Shown here piece by piece: positions 18,019-26,188 of a stretch of 64,000 nt of DNA. The stretch covers positions 1 to 64,000 of the forward strand of contig JAYRRR010000105.1 of NCBI GenBank assembly GCA_041910015.1, in the 5' to 3' direction. The position numbers and the translations under genes are program-made. Source of the DNA: RPQJ01 sp041910015 (GTDB taxonomy: Bacteria; Pseudomonadota; Gammaproteobacteria; Steroidobacterales; Steroidobacteraceae). How positions within the stretch are numbered: position 1 is the stretch's first letter; the number at the start of each line of letters is the position of its first letter. Under the pieces are notes generated by a model. The model did not search any database, had not been told where the DNA came from, and saw only the letters and a list, made by a program, of their open reading frames with translations.

Positions 18019-19455
18019 CTAAGGTTGCGCGGGCTCCGGCGCGACGTAGGAGTCGATCACGCTCTCGATCGCCGCCTCGCAGACGCGACAGAAGGGCACC
18101 CGGTCGCGCGTGAACATGATGCAGTCGAGCTGTGGCCGATAGTAATGCTGCGCGTCGTAGTTCGCGCCCTGGAACGCGCCAACGAGGTCGCGGAAGCGCT
18201 CACGCGCGAACATGCGCTCCGCGCGCCCCTGCTCCTCGCGGAACAGCGCGTCCATGTCGGACTCAGGCCGGCGCTCGGTGCGCACCTGCTTGCGCCGCGC
18301 CTGCACGTCGCGCTGGAACGCCTCGAACGCTGGCTTGGGCCACGGTGTCGGCACCGGCGTGCTGCGCTCAACGAGGCTGCGCCACTTGAGGCGATCGCGA
18401 TCGGGCAGCGCCGTGACGTTGGGTTCCCACGGCTCGACGACGTTGGCGACCGGGGCATAGGCGACGGGCGAGGTGTAGTACTCGTCGGCGAGTGCGGCGA
18501 AATGGTGCCCGAACTCGTGGACGAACAGGTAGTCGGCCCAGGTGCTGTCGACCGCCACGGTCGAGAAGGCGTTGAAAATGCCGCCCCCGCCGTAAGTCTG
18601 CCCGTTCGCGAGGATCACGAGCGCCTCGTACGGCGCGCGCGAGGCGACCTCGCGCAGCACGCGGTTGTCAAACGTGAGGATGTAGCGCTCGCTGCCGAAC
18701 GCGTCGTAGGTGCTGCCGACCGCGGTGACGCGCTGCACTCCGGTCGACGGACGCGAGATGCCCGACTCTGTCGTCGGCGGACACAGACCCCAGACGTTGA
18801 AGTCGTCGCGTCGTCGCGCGAAGGGCTGCTGCGCGAAGAGCGCCGCCGTGAGTCGCGTCGCGTCCCGGTGGAACTTCGCCGCGCATTCGTCGGCCGTGTA
18901 GCCGTCCCCGAGCAGCAGCAGGTCGACCTTGTCGGGCGCCGGGCCGTGCGTCTCGATCGCGAGCAGCGGGTTCGCGGGCGCCGGTGTGTGGTCGACGAAC
19001 ATGTCCGCCGTGTCGATCCGTATCTCCCAGGCGAGATCGAACGACTGCCGCGAATCGCGCCGGTAGACCCTCACGTGCACCGGGCCCGGCGTGGCTGGCG
19101 CCGGGAAACGCAGCGATTCGTGGAACGTCCGGTATCGCTGCTTCGCTTCGTCGGTGCTCATCCACTCCCCGAACACCGAGGCGTAGCCCCGCGCCTGCAG
19201 CAGCTTGCCCGTGGCGTCGCGAACTTCGTAGCGGTACGCGCCGAGCCGGCCGTCGTCCGCAGGTCGGGCCGAATGGCCGGCCCAGGGCAGCGGCTCCAGC
19301 CGCAGCCGGTCCACTGCGAAGATCTCGGTGCCCGGGCCACCGGTATGGAAATAGTCGAGTCGGTATGTGGCGGCTGCCGGCACCGGCGCCGAATCGGCCG
19401 CAACGACCGCCGGGCTCGCGAGCAGGGCCAGCAGCAGCGTGACGACAGCGATCAC
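18019..19455 (-). CDS. Exported M64-family metallopeptidase
   Basis: A 478-residue secreted protein with a signal peptide (IAVVTLLLALLASPAVVAA). An N-terminal beta-rich region (about residues 30-150) precedes the peptidase domain, which begins DKVDLLLLGDGYTADE. The zinc site is HEFGHHFAALADEYY (HExxH at 313-317 with a downstream Asp-Glu), the hallmark of the IgA peptidase M64 family. Substrates in environmental bacteria are unknown. The start is GTG 19455, which overlaps the stop of the LysR-like gene by four bases, so the two are probably co-translated. The C-terminus has three cysteines that may form disulfides. Confidence 0.88.
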   Translation of the reverse strand: MIAVVTLLLALLASPAVVAADSAPVPAAATYRLDYFHTGGPGTEIFAVDRLRLEPLPWAGHSARPADDGRLGAYRYEVRDATGKLLQARGYASVFGEWMSTDEAKQRYRTFHESLRFPAPATPGPVHVRVYRRDSRQSFDLAWEIRIDTADMFVDHTPAPANPLLAIETHGPAPDKVDLLLLGDGYTADECAAKFHRDATRLTAALFAQQPFARRRDDFNVWGLCPPTTESGISRPSTGVQRVTAVGSTYDAFGSERYILTFDNRVLREVASRAPYEALVILANGQTYGGGGIFNAFSTVAVDSTWADYLFVHEFGHHFAALADEYYTSPVAYAPVANVVEPWEPNVTALPDRDRLKWRSLVERSTPVPTPWPKPAFEAFQRDVQARRKQVRTERRPESDMDALFREEQGRAERMFARERFRDLVGAFQGANYDAQHYYRPQLDCIMFTRDRVPFCRVCEAAIESVIDSYVAPEPAQP

Positions 19456-20537
19456 TGCTTGCGCGACGTGGCACCGCGTGGTCGACGCGCCGGCGGGCGG
19501 ACGGGCTGCGGTGTTGCGACGACCGTCGGCTCCGTCACGCGCGCCGGTTGCCGCTTGCGGCGACGCGTACGCCGCTTCGGCGTCTCGAGCCGCGACAGCG
19601 CGCGCTGCTCGCGTGCCTGGATCTCCGCCTCGACGCGGCGCAACTGCGTCATGAACAACTGGGCGACCCGCGACAGCGCGCGCTTGCGCGTGTAGAAGAG
19701 CCCGTAGCTCAAGTGCAGCCAGGGTGCCGTGAAGGGCAGCAGGGCGAGGCGTCTGGCGCGCAACTCCGGTTCGAGCGCCACGAGCGGCGCGACGCCGACG
19801 GCATCGCCTCCCAGCACCGCCTGCCGGGCGACCGAAAAGCTGTCGAGCAGCAGGTTCGGCGTCAGGTCGCCCGTCTCGCGGTCGATGCGCGAATGCGCCG
19901 TAAGCTTGCCGATGTGGCCGGCGATGCGCTGCGGCAGGCGCGGCGCCACGAGCGGGAAGACCAGGATCGTCTCGAGCGACTGCTCCTTGGCGCCGATGAG
20001 CGGATGCCCCTGGCGCACGAAGAAGAAGACACGGTGTTCGGCGACCGGTTCGATCGCCAGCCGGGTCGGATGGCGCTCGGCGCTCGTCGTGTCCGCCACG
20101 GCGAACTCGAGCCTTCCGCCGAGCACGTCGTGGGAAAGGTGCTCGAAGTCGTTCGTCTCGACGTGCACGCGCAGCCGCGAATTGGCCGAAGCCATGCGCC
20201 CGAGGGCCGCGCCCAGCGGCAGTTCCGCCGCGAACATGTCCGTGCCGAAATGCAGTTCGGGCGCCTGCAGGCCTGCGAGTTCCTCGAGGTCGCGCGTGAA
20301 GTCGCGCGCCTGCGAGAAGATCCGCGTCGCATGATCGAGCATCATGCGACCGGCCTCGCCGGGCTTGAGCGCACGGGTGGCCTTGTCGACAAGCTTGGTG
20401 CTCAAGCCCGACGAGTCGAGCGCGAGGATGCGGCGGGCGAGTGCTTCCGGGTCGAGGCCCAGCGTCCTGGCGACCCCGGCGAGATCCGCGGCGGGCAGCA
20501 TCGCCGCGAGGTCGAGCAATCCCGGCTTTTTCCCCAT
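19452..20537 (-). CDS. LysR-type transcriptional regulator with basic tail
   Basis: A 361-residue protein. The first 65 residues are a divergent winged helix in LysR arrangement (LAGVARTLGLDPEALARRILALD, then LKPGEAGRMMLDHATRIF). A periplasmic-binding-like effector domain follows, with LHFGTDMFAAELPLGAALG, DVLGGRLEFAVADT and GDAVGVAPLVALEPEL. Unusually for LysR proteins, the last 40-50 residues are rich in Arg, Lys and Pro (PKRRTRRRKRQPARV and PVRPPARRPRGATSRKQ), which may add nonspecific nucleic acid binding. It overlaps the M64 peptidase gene and may control it, although LysR genes are more often divergent from their targets. Confidence 0.78.
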   Translation of the reverse strand: MGKKPGLLDLAAMLPAADLAGVARTLGLDPEALARRILALDSSGLSTKLVDKATRALKPGEAGRMMLDHATRIFSQARDFTRDLEELAGLQAPELHFGTDMFAAELPLGAALGRMASANSRLRVHVETNDFEHLSHDVLGGRLEFAVADTTSAERHPTRLAIEPVAEHRVFFFVRQGHPLIGAKEQSLETILVFPLVAPRLPQRIAGHIGKLTAHSRIDRETGDLTPNLLLDSFSVARQAVLGGDAVGVAPLVALEPELRARRLALLPFTAPWLHLSYGLFYTRKRALSRVAQLFMTQLRRVEAEIQAREQRALSRLETPKRRTRRRKRQPARVTEPTVVATPQPVRPPARRPRGATSRKQ

Positions 20538-20600
20538 GATGTCCGAACGCTAACAGAGGTGGGCCGTGCTGCCCAGACGGATATGTCCGACGGTGCCCCC

Positions 20601-20638
20601 GCCGGGCCGGGCCGGGCCGGCCCGGGCCGGGCCGGGCG
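20601..20638. repeat. GC pentanucleotide repeat
   Basis: Seven head-to-tail 5-base units, mostly GCCGG with one CCCGG unit, occupy 20601-20635 in the gap between the LysR gene and the SDR remnant. The tract is self-complementary and could form a hairpin or be prone to slippage. No gene was found in the 140-base gap around it. Confidence 0.85.
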
Positions 20639-20681
20639 TGGCGTATGATGACCGGCAACACCACCGAACGGTGCGGCCGCG

Positions 20682-21023
20682 TTGCCCGACCCCATCCCCC
20701 GCACCCTGCTGATCACGGGCGCGTCCTCCGGTATCGGTGCGGCGCTGGCCATGGAGTTCGCGCGGCGCGGCTGTGCGCTGGCGCGGAGCATCGGCCTGCA
20801 CGTCACCGAACGTGCGCCGGGTTTCATCGATACCGACATGAACCGCGGTCATGGCTCCCGGCCACGCGTCAATCCCGTCGAACGCGGGGCGTCGATCATG
20901 GCCCGCTTGATCGAGCGCCGCGCCGGCCTGCGCTGGGTGCCGGTGCTGCCCTGGATGATCGTGGCGGTGCGGCTGAGGGTATTGCCTGCCGCCTGGCTGG
21001 CGCCGCGACGGCGTCGCGTCTGA
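20682..21023 (+). pseudogene. Short-chain dehydrogenase remnant (internal deletion)
   Basis: The frame encodes only 113 residues. It begins with a classical SDR cofactor motif (LLITGASSGIGAALAMEFARRGCALA) and then jumps directly to the late SDR segment APGFIDTDMNRG. The middle of the fold, including the NNAG strand and the Ser-Tyr-Lys catalytic residues, is absent, a loss of roughly 130 residues. The join is in frame, so a deletion rather than a frameshift is the likely cause. A working dehydrogenase is not expected. It lies just upstream of another internally deleted gene. Confidence 0.75.
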
Positions 21024-21046
21024 GCGGAACGACACGAGGTCATCCC

Positions 21047-21909
21047 ATGGATTTCGAGGTCTCCCCACGTGCGCGTGAACTGCAGGAGCGGTTGCACCGC
21101 TTCATGGATCAGCACGTCTATCCGAACGAGCGGTGTTTTTTCGACGAGGTCGAGTCGATTCGCCGGCAAGGTAACGCCTGGGTGCCGACGCGCGTCATGG
21201 AGGAGTTGAGGTCGGCGGCGCGCGCGGCGAAGCCATGGAACCTGTTCCTGCCCGAATCCGGACACGGTGCGGGGTTCACGAACCTGGAGTATGCGCCGCC
21301 CGCAGAAATCACCGGCCGGTTGCACGTTGCGCCGGAGGCGCTCCACTGCTCCGCGCCCGACACCGGCAACATGGAAGTGCTCGTGCGCTACGGCAACGCG
21401 CAGCAGAAGCAGCAGCAGCAGTGGCTCGAGCCGCTGCTGGCCGGCGAGATCCGCTCCGGGTTCGCGAGGACTGAGCCGGCGGTGGCCAGTTCCGACGCGG
21501 CGAACATCAGCGCGAGCATCGTGCGTGACGGCGACCAGTACGCAATCAACCCAAGCGGCTCGCGGAGCAGGGCGTCTGGCGCGAGCGCATCGCCGAGGCT
21601 CGCATGAAGCTCGACCAGGCGCGGCTACTGACGCTGCACGCTGCGTGGAAGATGGACGTCGCCGGCAACAAGGCGGTGCAGAAGGAAACCGCGATGATCA
21701 AGGTCGTCGCGCCGAACGTCGCCTGTCAGGTCATCGATCAGGCGGTCCAGATCGTCGGCGGCGCCGGCGTGACGGACGACTTCGGGCTCGGCTGGGCCTA
21801 CGCCTCGTCGCGCACGCTGCGCATTGCCGGCGGTCCGGACGAGGTGCACCGGAACCACGTCGCCAAGCTCGAACCCGGGCGCTACCGGCCGCGCCAGGGC
21901 GTGCGGTGA
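21047..21909 (+). pseudogene. Acyl-CoA dehydrogenase, internally deleted and frameshifted
   Basis: The N-terminal part (from ATG 21047) reads as an acyl-CoA dehydrogenase of the ACAD10/11-like type: FMDQHVYPNERCFFDEVE, LFLPESGHGAGFTNLEYAP, EALHCSAPDTGNMEVL and RSGFARTEPAVASSDAANI. Around 21550 the frame changes and the sequence continues in another frame with KRLAEQGVWRERIAEAR, then QARLLTLHAAWKMD, QIVGGAGVTDDFGLGWAYA and GGPDEVHRNHVAKLE, the family C-terminus. About 130-150 residues of the middle domain are missing, including part of the flavin and substrate site. Its final stop still overlaps the GTG start of the next SDR gene. Confidence 0.85.
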
Positions 21910-22718
21910 GCCCCGCCGGCAAGATTGTGTTCGTCACGGGTGCCGGCCGCGGAATCGGGCGGGCGGTGTGCCGCGAGCTGCGGGTCCGTGGCGCCGCGGC
22001 CGTCGTGGCCGTCGATCTCGACGGCGTCCTCGCTGAAGCCACGGCCGCGGAACTCGGCGGGCTCGGTCTGCGGTGCGACGTGGCGTCCGAGGCGGCCGTG
22101 CAGGCGGCCGTGGCGGCAGGGCTGGCGCGCTACGGGCGCATCGACATGCTGATTTCCAACGCCGGATTCGGCGTCACCGAACTCGACCTCGACGAGGCAC
22201 TGGCGACGCCCAACGTCATCTGGGAGCGTATGTGGCGGGTGCACGTCATGGCGCATGTCCACGCATGTCGCGCCGTGCTGCCGGGCATGCTCGAGCGCGG
22301 CGAGGGCTGTCTGGTCAACGTGGCCTCGGCCGCGGGGTTGTTGAGCCAGGTCGGCGACACCGCCTACAGCACCACCAAGCATGCAGCCGTGGGGCTTGCC
22401 GAGTCACTGGCGATCACCTATGCCGAGCGGGGCATCCGCGTCTCGGTCGTCTGTCCGCAATACGTGGCGACCGCAATCACGGGGCTCGACGAAAAGTTGC
22501 CGGAAGGGTCGGTGCCCGGCGTGCTCACGGTGGAGCAGGTGGCGCGCACGATCGTGGACGGCATCGAGCAGGAGCGATTCCTGATCCTCACGCATCCCGA
22601 GGTGCTCGGTTTCCTGCAGAAGAAGGCCGCCGACTACGAACGCTGGCTCGCCGGCATGCGCCGGATCCGCGCGGGGCTGCGCACGGCGGGCGGCTTTCTC
22701 AAGGTCCGCCCGCGTTAG
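21906..22718 (+). CDS. SDR family oxidoreductase
   Basis: A 270-residue classical short-chain dehydrogenase. The cofactor motif is TGAGRGIGRAV near residue 12, the acidic residue after beta-2 (VAVDLDGV) suggests NAD preference, the structural motif is SNAGFG, and the catalytic residues are in NVASAAGLL and AYSTTKHAAVGLAESLA. The C-terminal part PGVLTVEQVARTIVDGIEQERFLILTHPEV resembles SDRs found in lipid and steroid gene clusters. Substrate unknown. The GTG start overlaps the stop of the broken acyl-CoA dehydrogenase by four bases, so the pair was probably an operon when both were intact. Confidence 0.88.
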   Translation: MSPAGKIVFVTGAGRGIGRAVCRELRVRGAAAVVAVDLDGVLAEATAAELGGLGLRCDVASEAAVQAAVAAGLARYGRIDMLISNAGFGVTELDLDEALATPNVIWERMWRVHVMAHVHACRAVLPGMLERGEGCLVNVASAAGLLSQVGDTAYSTTKHAAVGLAESLAITYAERGIRVSVVCPQYVATAITGLDEKLPEGSVPGVLTVEQVARTIVDGIEQERFLILTHPEVLGFLQKKAADYERWLAGMRRIRAGLRTAGGFLKVRPR

Positions 22719-22822
22719 GGAGACTCGGCGCGGCCGAAGGCAGGAAAGTGTGTCGCAGGTTTGGTTGCGGCGCAGCACCCGGTGCTAAACTCCATCGGGA
22801 TAGCAGGCAGAGGACCCAGTGC

Positions 22823-24313
22823 ATGCGGCAACTGCGCGGCGAGGATGCCCGGTTCGTGTACGCGGAATCCGGACACGCGAACTCGAACATCACGCTGATC
22901 TCCATCTACGATCCGTCGACCGCAGCCGAGGGCCGGGTGCGGTTCAAGGGGTTGCTCAAGCACGTCGAGAGCCGCCTGCAGCTGTCGCCGATCTTCCGGC
23001 AGAAGCTGCAACGCGTGCCGCTCGAACTCGATTTTCCATACTGGATCGAGGACGAGAACTTCGACCTCGAATACCACGTCCGCCACATCGCGTTGCCCAA
23101 GCCAGGCGACTGGCGCCAGTTCTGCATCCAGGCCTCGCGCATCCACGCACGGCCGCTCGACCTGTCGCGGCCGCTCTGGGAGCTGTACCTCGTCGAAGGG
23201 CTCGATTCGCTGCTGAACCTGCCGAAAGACAGCTTCGCGCTGCTCGCGAAGGTACATCACGCGGCGATCGACGTCCGCGGCGGCGCCGAGATCTCGACGC
23301 TGCTGCACGACACGACGGCGATCCCGCCGGCGCCCGAGCCGCCCGAGCCGTGGTTCCCCGAATCGCCCCCGGGCTCGATTTCGCTGCTGACGCGCGCCGT
23401 CGTCAACAATGTGGTGCGGCCGCTGATGTTTGCCGGGCCGCTCATGCGGGCGGTCGGCAGGGTCACGCCGACGGTGCTCGGGGCGCTCGGCGACCTGTGG
23501 CGGCGCCGGGAGCACATGGCCGTCACGCGGTTCAATTCCGAGGTGTCGCCGCACCGCGTGTTCGAGACGCGCCGCTTCACCATCGGCGAATTCAAGCGCA
23601 TCCGCGCGCTGGTGCCGGGCTCGACGGTCAACGACGTCGTGCTCGCGGTGTGCGGTGGCGCGATGCGGCGCTACCTGACGGCGCACGAGGAACTGCCGGA
23701 GCAGGGGCTCGTATCGCTCGCGCCGGTGTCCGTCCGCTCGGAGGTCAACGGCGAGGAGCGGCCGGAGATCAACCTGATCCGCGTGTCGCTCGGCACCGAA
23801 ATCGAGGATCCGCTCGAGCGCCTGCGATCGATCCAGAAGCACACGTCGTCACATGAGGAACTCGGGCAGGCGGTGAGCGCCAGGGAACTGACCGACGTGA
23901 CCAAGCATGCGCCGGCCGCCACGCTGGCGCTGTCGGCCCGGCTGCTGGCGGGATCGTCGCTCGACGTGGGCAGGCGCGAGCCGCTGGCCAGCTGCACGGT
24001 CATGAACGTGCCGGGGCCGACCGTGCCGCTGTACTTCGACGGTTCGCGGATGACGTACTTCTCCGCAATCATGCCGATCTCGGACGGCATGGGTCTCGTG
24101 TTCGCCGTGACGAGCTACGACGGCATGGTGTTCATCTCGCCGACCTCATGTCGCGAGCAGTTGCCGGATCCGGAGTTCTTCGCGCAGTGCATCCGCGACA
24201 GCTTCCAGGAATACCTGGCGGTGGCCGACCGGCCGCAACGCCGCAAGGTCCGCGCGGCGAAGAAGAAGGTCGTGGTCGAGCGCAAGGCGGCCGTGAAGCG
24301 CAAGGCGGCCTGA
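22823..24313 (+). CDS. Wax ester synthase/diacylglycerol acyltransferase (WS/DGAT)
   Basis: A 496-residue acyltransferase that joins acyl-CoA to a fatty alcohol or diacylglycerol for storage lipid. The catalytic motif is KVHHAAIDV (His145, His146, Asp150); the residue after Asp is Val where the HHxxxDG consensus has Gly. Further family marks are RPLDLSRPLWELYLVEGL, PGSTVNDVVLAVCGGAMRRYL and the late NVPGPTVPLYFDG, SAIMPISDGMGL and VTSYDG. The C-terminus ends in a lysine-rich tail (RAAKKKVVVERKAAVKRKAA). ATG 22823 gives the family start MRQLRGEDARF. It faces an alpha/beta hydrolase gene downstream. Confidence 0.9.
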   Translation: MRQLRGEDARFVYAESGHANSNITLISIYDPSTAAEGRVRFKGLLKHVESRLQLSPIFRQKLQRVPLELDFPYWIEDENFDLEYHVRHIALPKPGDWRQFCIQASRIHARPLDLSRPLWELYLVEGLDSLLNLPKDSFALLAKVHHAAIDVRGGAEISTLLHDTTAIPPAPEPPEPWFPESPPGSISLLTRAVVNNVVRPLMFAGPLMRAVGRVTPTVLGALGDLWRRREHMAVTRFNSEVSPHRVFETRRFTIGEFKRIRALVPGSTVNDVVLAVCGGAMRRYLTAHEELPEQGLVSLAPVSVRSEVNGEERPEINLIRVSLGTEIEDPLERLRSIQKHTSSHEELGQAVSARELTDVTKHAPAATLALSARLLAGSSLDVGRREPLASCTVMNVPGPTVPLYFDGSRMTYFSAIMPISDGMGLVFAVTSYDGMVFISPTSCREQLPDPEFFAQCIRDSFQEYLAVADRPQRRKVRAAKKKVVVERKAAVKRKAA

Positions 24314-24360
24314 GGCAGCGCGACCGCCCGAGAGGCGGCGCGTCGTCCGGCATGAGCGGG

Positions 24361-25224
24361 CTATCCGGGCACCGCCACCCCGCGCCGCAGCCCCAGGTTC
24401 GGCGGGCCGATCGCGGTCGCCAGGCGGCGGTAGGCGTTGCCGAGGCAGCCCGCGGGGTCGAACGGCTTCCATTGGCTTTCGGACTGGGCAAGGCGGTCGG
24501 CCAAGATCCACATGACCACCGGGTTGAACCCGAGGCCGAGGTGGCTGCCCGGCACCCAGATGTTCTCGTGCAAGTCGTCGTCGGTATCGTCGATACGCGC
24601 GGCGTCCGGCGGCACGACGCCGTCGGTCATCGAGAAGACGCAGGTCGAGGGCACCGGCGGCGGCGCGCACAGGATCTTGGCGCGCACGTTGGCGAGGTGC
24701 GCTACCGGTCCGAGCGGGTGGGCGAGGTAGCGATAGATTGCCTTGACCAGCAACGGTACGTCGAATTCTTTCACCGAGAATCGCATCGGGCTGCCGAGCG
24801 AGACCACGCTGCGCACGCATTCCGGTGCGGCATGGGCGGCGTAGAACGCGTACACGCCCCCCAGGCTCCAGCCGACCAGGCTGACCTTGCGCTTGTGCCG
24901 GTGATGCATGAAACGCAGCTTCTGTTCGAGTGCGTGGCTGAACTTGAGTTTGAAACCCGTGTTCTGCCCGAGGCCCCAGGTCTCGACGTGATAGCCCCGC
25001 GTCCGCAGAAAGGTGCTCAGCCCGACCAGGGTTGTGTCGCCCGCGGTGAAACCCGGCACCAGCAGCACCGGGTGACCGTCGCCGCGCGGCGTTCGGAGCA
25101 GGAACGGATAGAGCGCCGGCAGCAGTGCCATTTCGAGGAGACCGCGGCCCTCCAGGAGGGTCCACAACGCCCGCGGCGGTTGCGGCCTCCGCGAGCCGTT
25201 GGCCTTCGCCTCTTTGTGCGCCAT
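24361..25224 (-). CDS. Alpha/beta hydrolase (lipase/esterase-like)
   Basis: A 287-residue alpha/beta hydrolase. HPVLLVPGFTAGDTTL is the usual beta-strand and oxyanion region, SLVGWSLGGVYAFYAA holds the nucleophile Ser in GWSLGG, MTDGVVPPDAARIDD contains a plausible catalytic Asp, and VPGSHLGLGFNP provides the His. No signal peptide is seen, so a cytoplasmic or lipid-droplet location is likely. The gene converges on the WS/DGAT gene with a 47-base gap, suggesting a storage-lipid theme, but the substrate is unknown. ATG 25224 was chosen; the open frame extends upstream without homology. Confidence 0.82.
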   Translation of the reverse strand: MAHKEAKANGSRRPQPPRALWTLLEGRGLLEMALLPALYPFLLRTPRGDGHPVLLVPGFTAGDTTLVGLSTFLRTRGYHVETWGLGQNTGFKLKFSHALEQKLRFMHHRHKRKVSLVGWSLGGVYAFYAAHAAPECVRSVVSLGSPMRFSVKEFDVPLLVKAIYRYLAHPLGPVAHLANVRAKILCAPPPVPSTCVFSMTDGVVPPDAARIDDTDDDLHENIWVPGSHLGLGFNPVVMWILADRLAQSESQWKPFDPAGCLGNAYRRLATAIGPPNLGLRRGVAVPG

Positions 25225-25356
25225 GTCGGTGCTCGTTCTGATGGTTGGCTGCAGCGCAGCAATACTAACAGGACGCAAGCACGTTGCGGCTAGTGCCGCG
25301 ACTGGGCAAGCTTGCCGTCGCCGTTTCGCAACCGGAGCGGCCATTTCGGAGTTTCG

Positions 25357-25614
25357 ATGCCGCACGACGCCCGATCGTGGTTTTTCGTTGCCATTTCCGT
25401 CGTGGGTCTGGGGACGGCTCACGCCGTCGAGCGCTCGGAGGTTCCGGAAAAGTACCGATGGGACTTGTCCGCACTCCATGCCGACGAGGCCGCCCGGGCC
25501 ACCGCAAGGCCGGCGTTTCTCGAGTCGATCCCGGCGGTCGTGGTGCACCAGGGCAAAACGAACTCCATCATGGACGAGATCGAGCGGATCTACGCCAGGG
25601 GGGCGGTCAGGTGA
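25357..25614 (+). pseudogene. Short exported ORF, possible N-terminal remnant of an M3-type oligoendopeptidase
   Basis: An 85-residue frame starting with a signal-like segment (SWFFVAISVVGLGTAHA) followed by EVPEKYRWDLSALHADEAA, which resembles the N-terminus of exported oligoendopeptidase F proteins (VPExYxWdL). Nothing further of that roughly 600-residue family follows; the frame stops at 25614 with a TGA that overlaps the queF GTG start by four bases. It may be a truncated remnant or a small exported protein of unknown role. The assignment is tentative. Confidence 0.4.
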
Positions 25615-26102
25615 GCAGTGGCAGCGGCGCACGGCGCAGGTCGGGCAGATCGAACCATACAGGTCTGAAGCAGCTCGGCGTGGCGACGGCCCAGCCGCAA
25701 TCACCGACCGAGGCCGTCCTCGAGCGCGTGGCGAACCCGCATCCGCGCAAGGTCTATCTGGCACGGTTCGCAGCGCCGGAATTCACGTCGCTGTGCCCGA
25801 TCACGGGCCAGCCCGACTTCGCCCATCTCGTCATCGACTATGCGCCGGCCCGCTGGCTCGTCGAGAGCAAGTCGCTGAAACTGTACCTCGCCAGCTTCCG
25901 CAATCACGGCGCGTTCCACGAGGATTGCACGCTCGCCATCGCCGGGCGGCTCGTCGACTTTCTCGCGCCGCGCTGGCTGCGCATCGGTGGCTACTGGTAT
26001 CCGCGCGGTGGCATGCCGATCGACGTGTTCTGGCAGACGGGGCGGCCGCCGGTGAACCTGTGGATTCCCGACCAGGGTGTGCCGCCGTATCGCGGTCGCT
26101 GA
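25611..26102 (+). CDS. queF: NADPH-dependent 7-cyano-7-deazaguanine reductase QueF (short type)
   Basis: A 163-residue enzyme that reduces preQ0 to preQ1 in queuosine synthesis. The active-site Cys62 lies in FTSLCPITGQPDFAHL and the family motif appears as ESKSLKLYLASFRNHGAFHEDC. Length matches the unimodular type rather than the two-domain E. coli form. The first 20 residues are basic and poorly conserved, so a slightly later start is possible; GTG 25611 was chosen for its overlap with the preceding stop. A GC hairpin follows 37 bases after the stop. Confidence 0.93.
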   Translation: MSSGSGARRRSGRSNHTGLKQLGVATAQPQSPTEAVLERVANPHPRKVYLARFAAPEFTSLCPITGQPDFAHLVIDYAPARWLVESKSLKLYLASFRNHGAFHEDCTLAIAGRLVDFLAPRWLRIGGYWYPRGGMPIDVFWQTGRPPVNLWIPDQGVPPYRGR

Positions 26103-26138
26103 TCCTGCCCGTCGCGCCTGGTCGCAGGCCGGGAAGGT

Positions 26139-26158
26139 GCCCGCGCGGTCGCGCGGGC
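26139..26158 (+). terminator. GC-rich hairpin after queF
   Basis: A perfect 9-bp inverted repeat, GCCCGCGCG (26139-26147) and CGCGCGGGC (26150-26158), lies between queF and the M20 gene. A weak T-containing stretch (GAGAGTTCTTGC) follows. It may terminate or attenuate transcription, but there is no proper T tract. Confidence 0.4.
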
Positions 26159-26188
26159 GAGAGTTCTTGCTGCTCGAGGAGACACACC

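Noticed and set aside
24324..24338. Terminator between the convergent WS/DGAT and hydrolase genes
   Set aside because: Only a 5-bp GC stem with no T tract on either strand.
20682..26102. Mobile element or genomic island around the broken genes
   Set aside because: No transposase, integrase, terminal inverted repeats or tRNA boundary was found, and base composition looks like the flanks.
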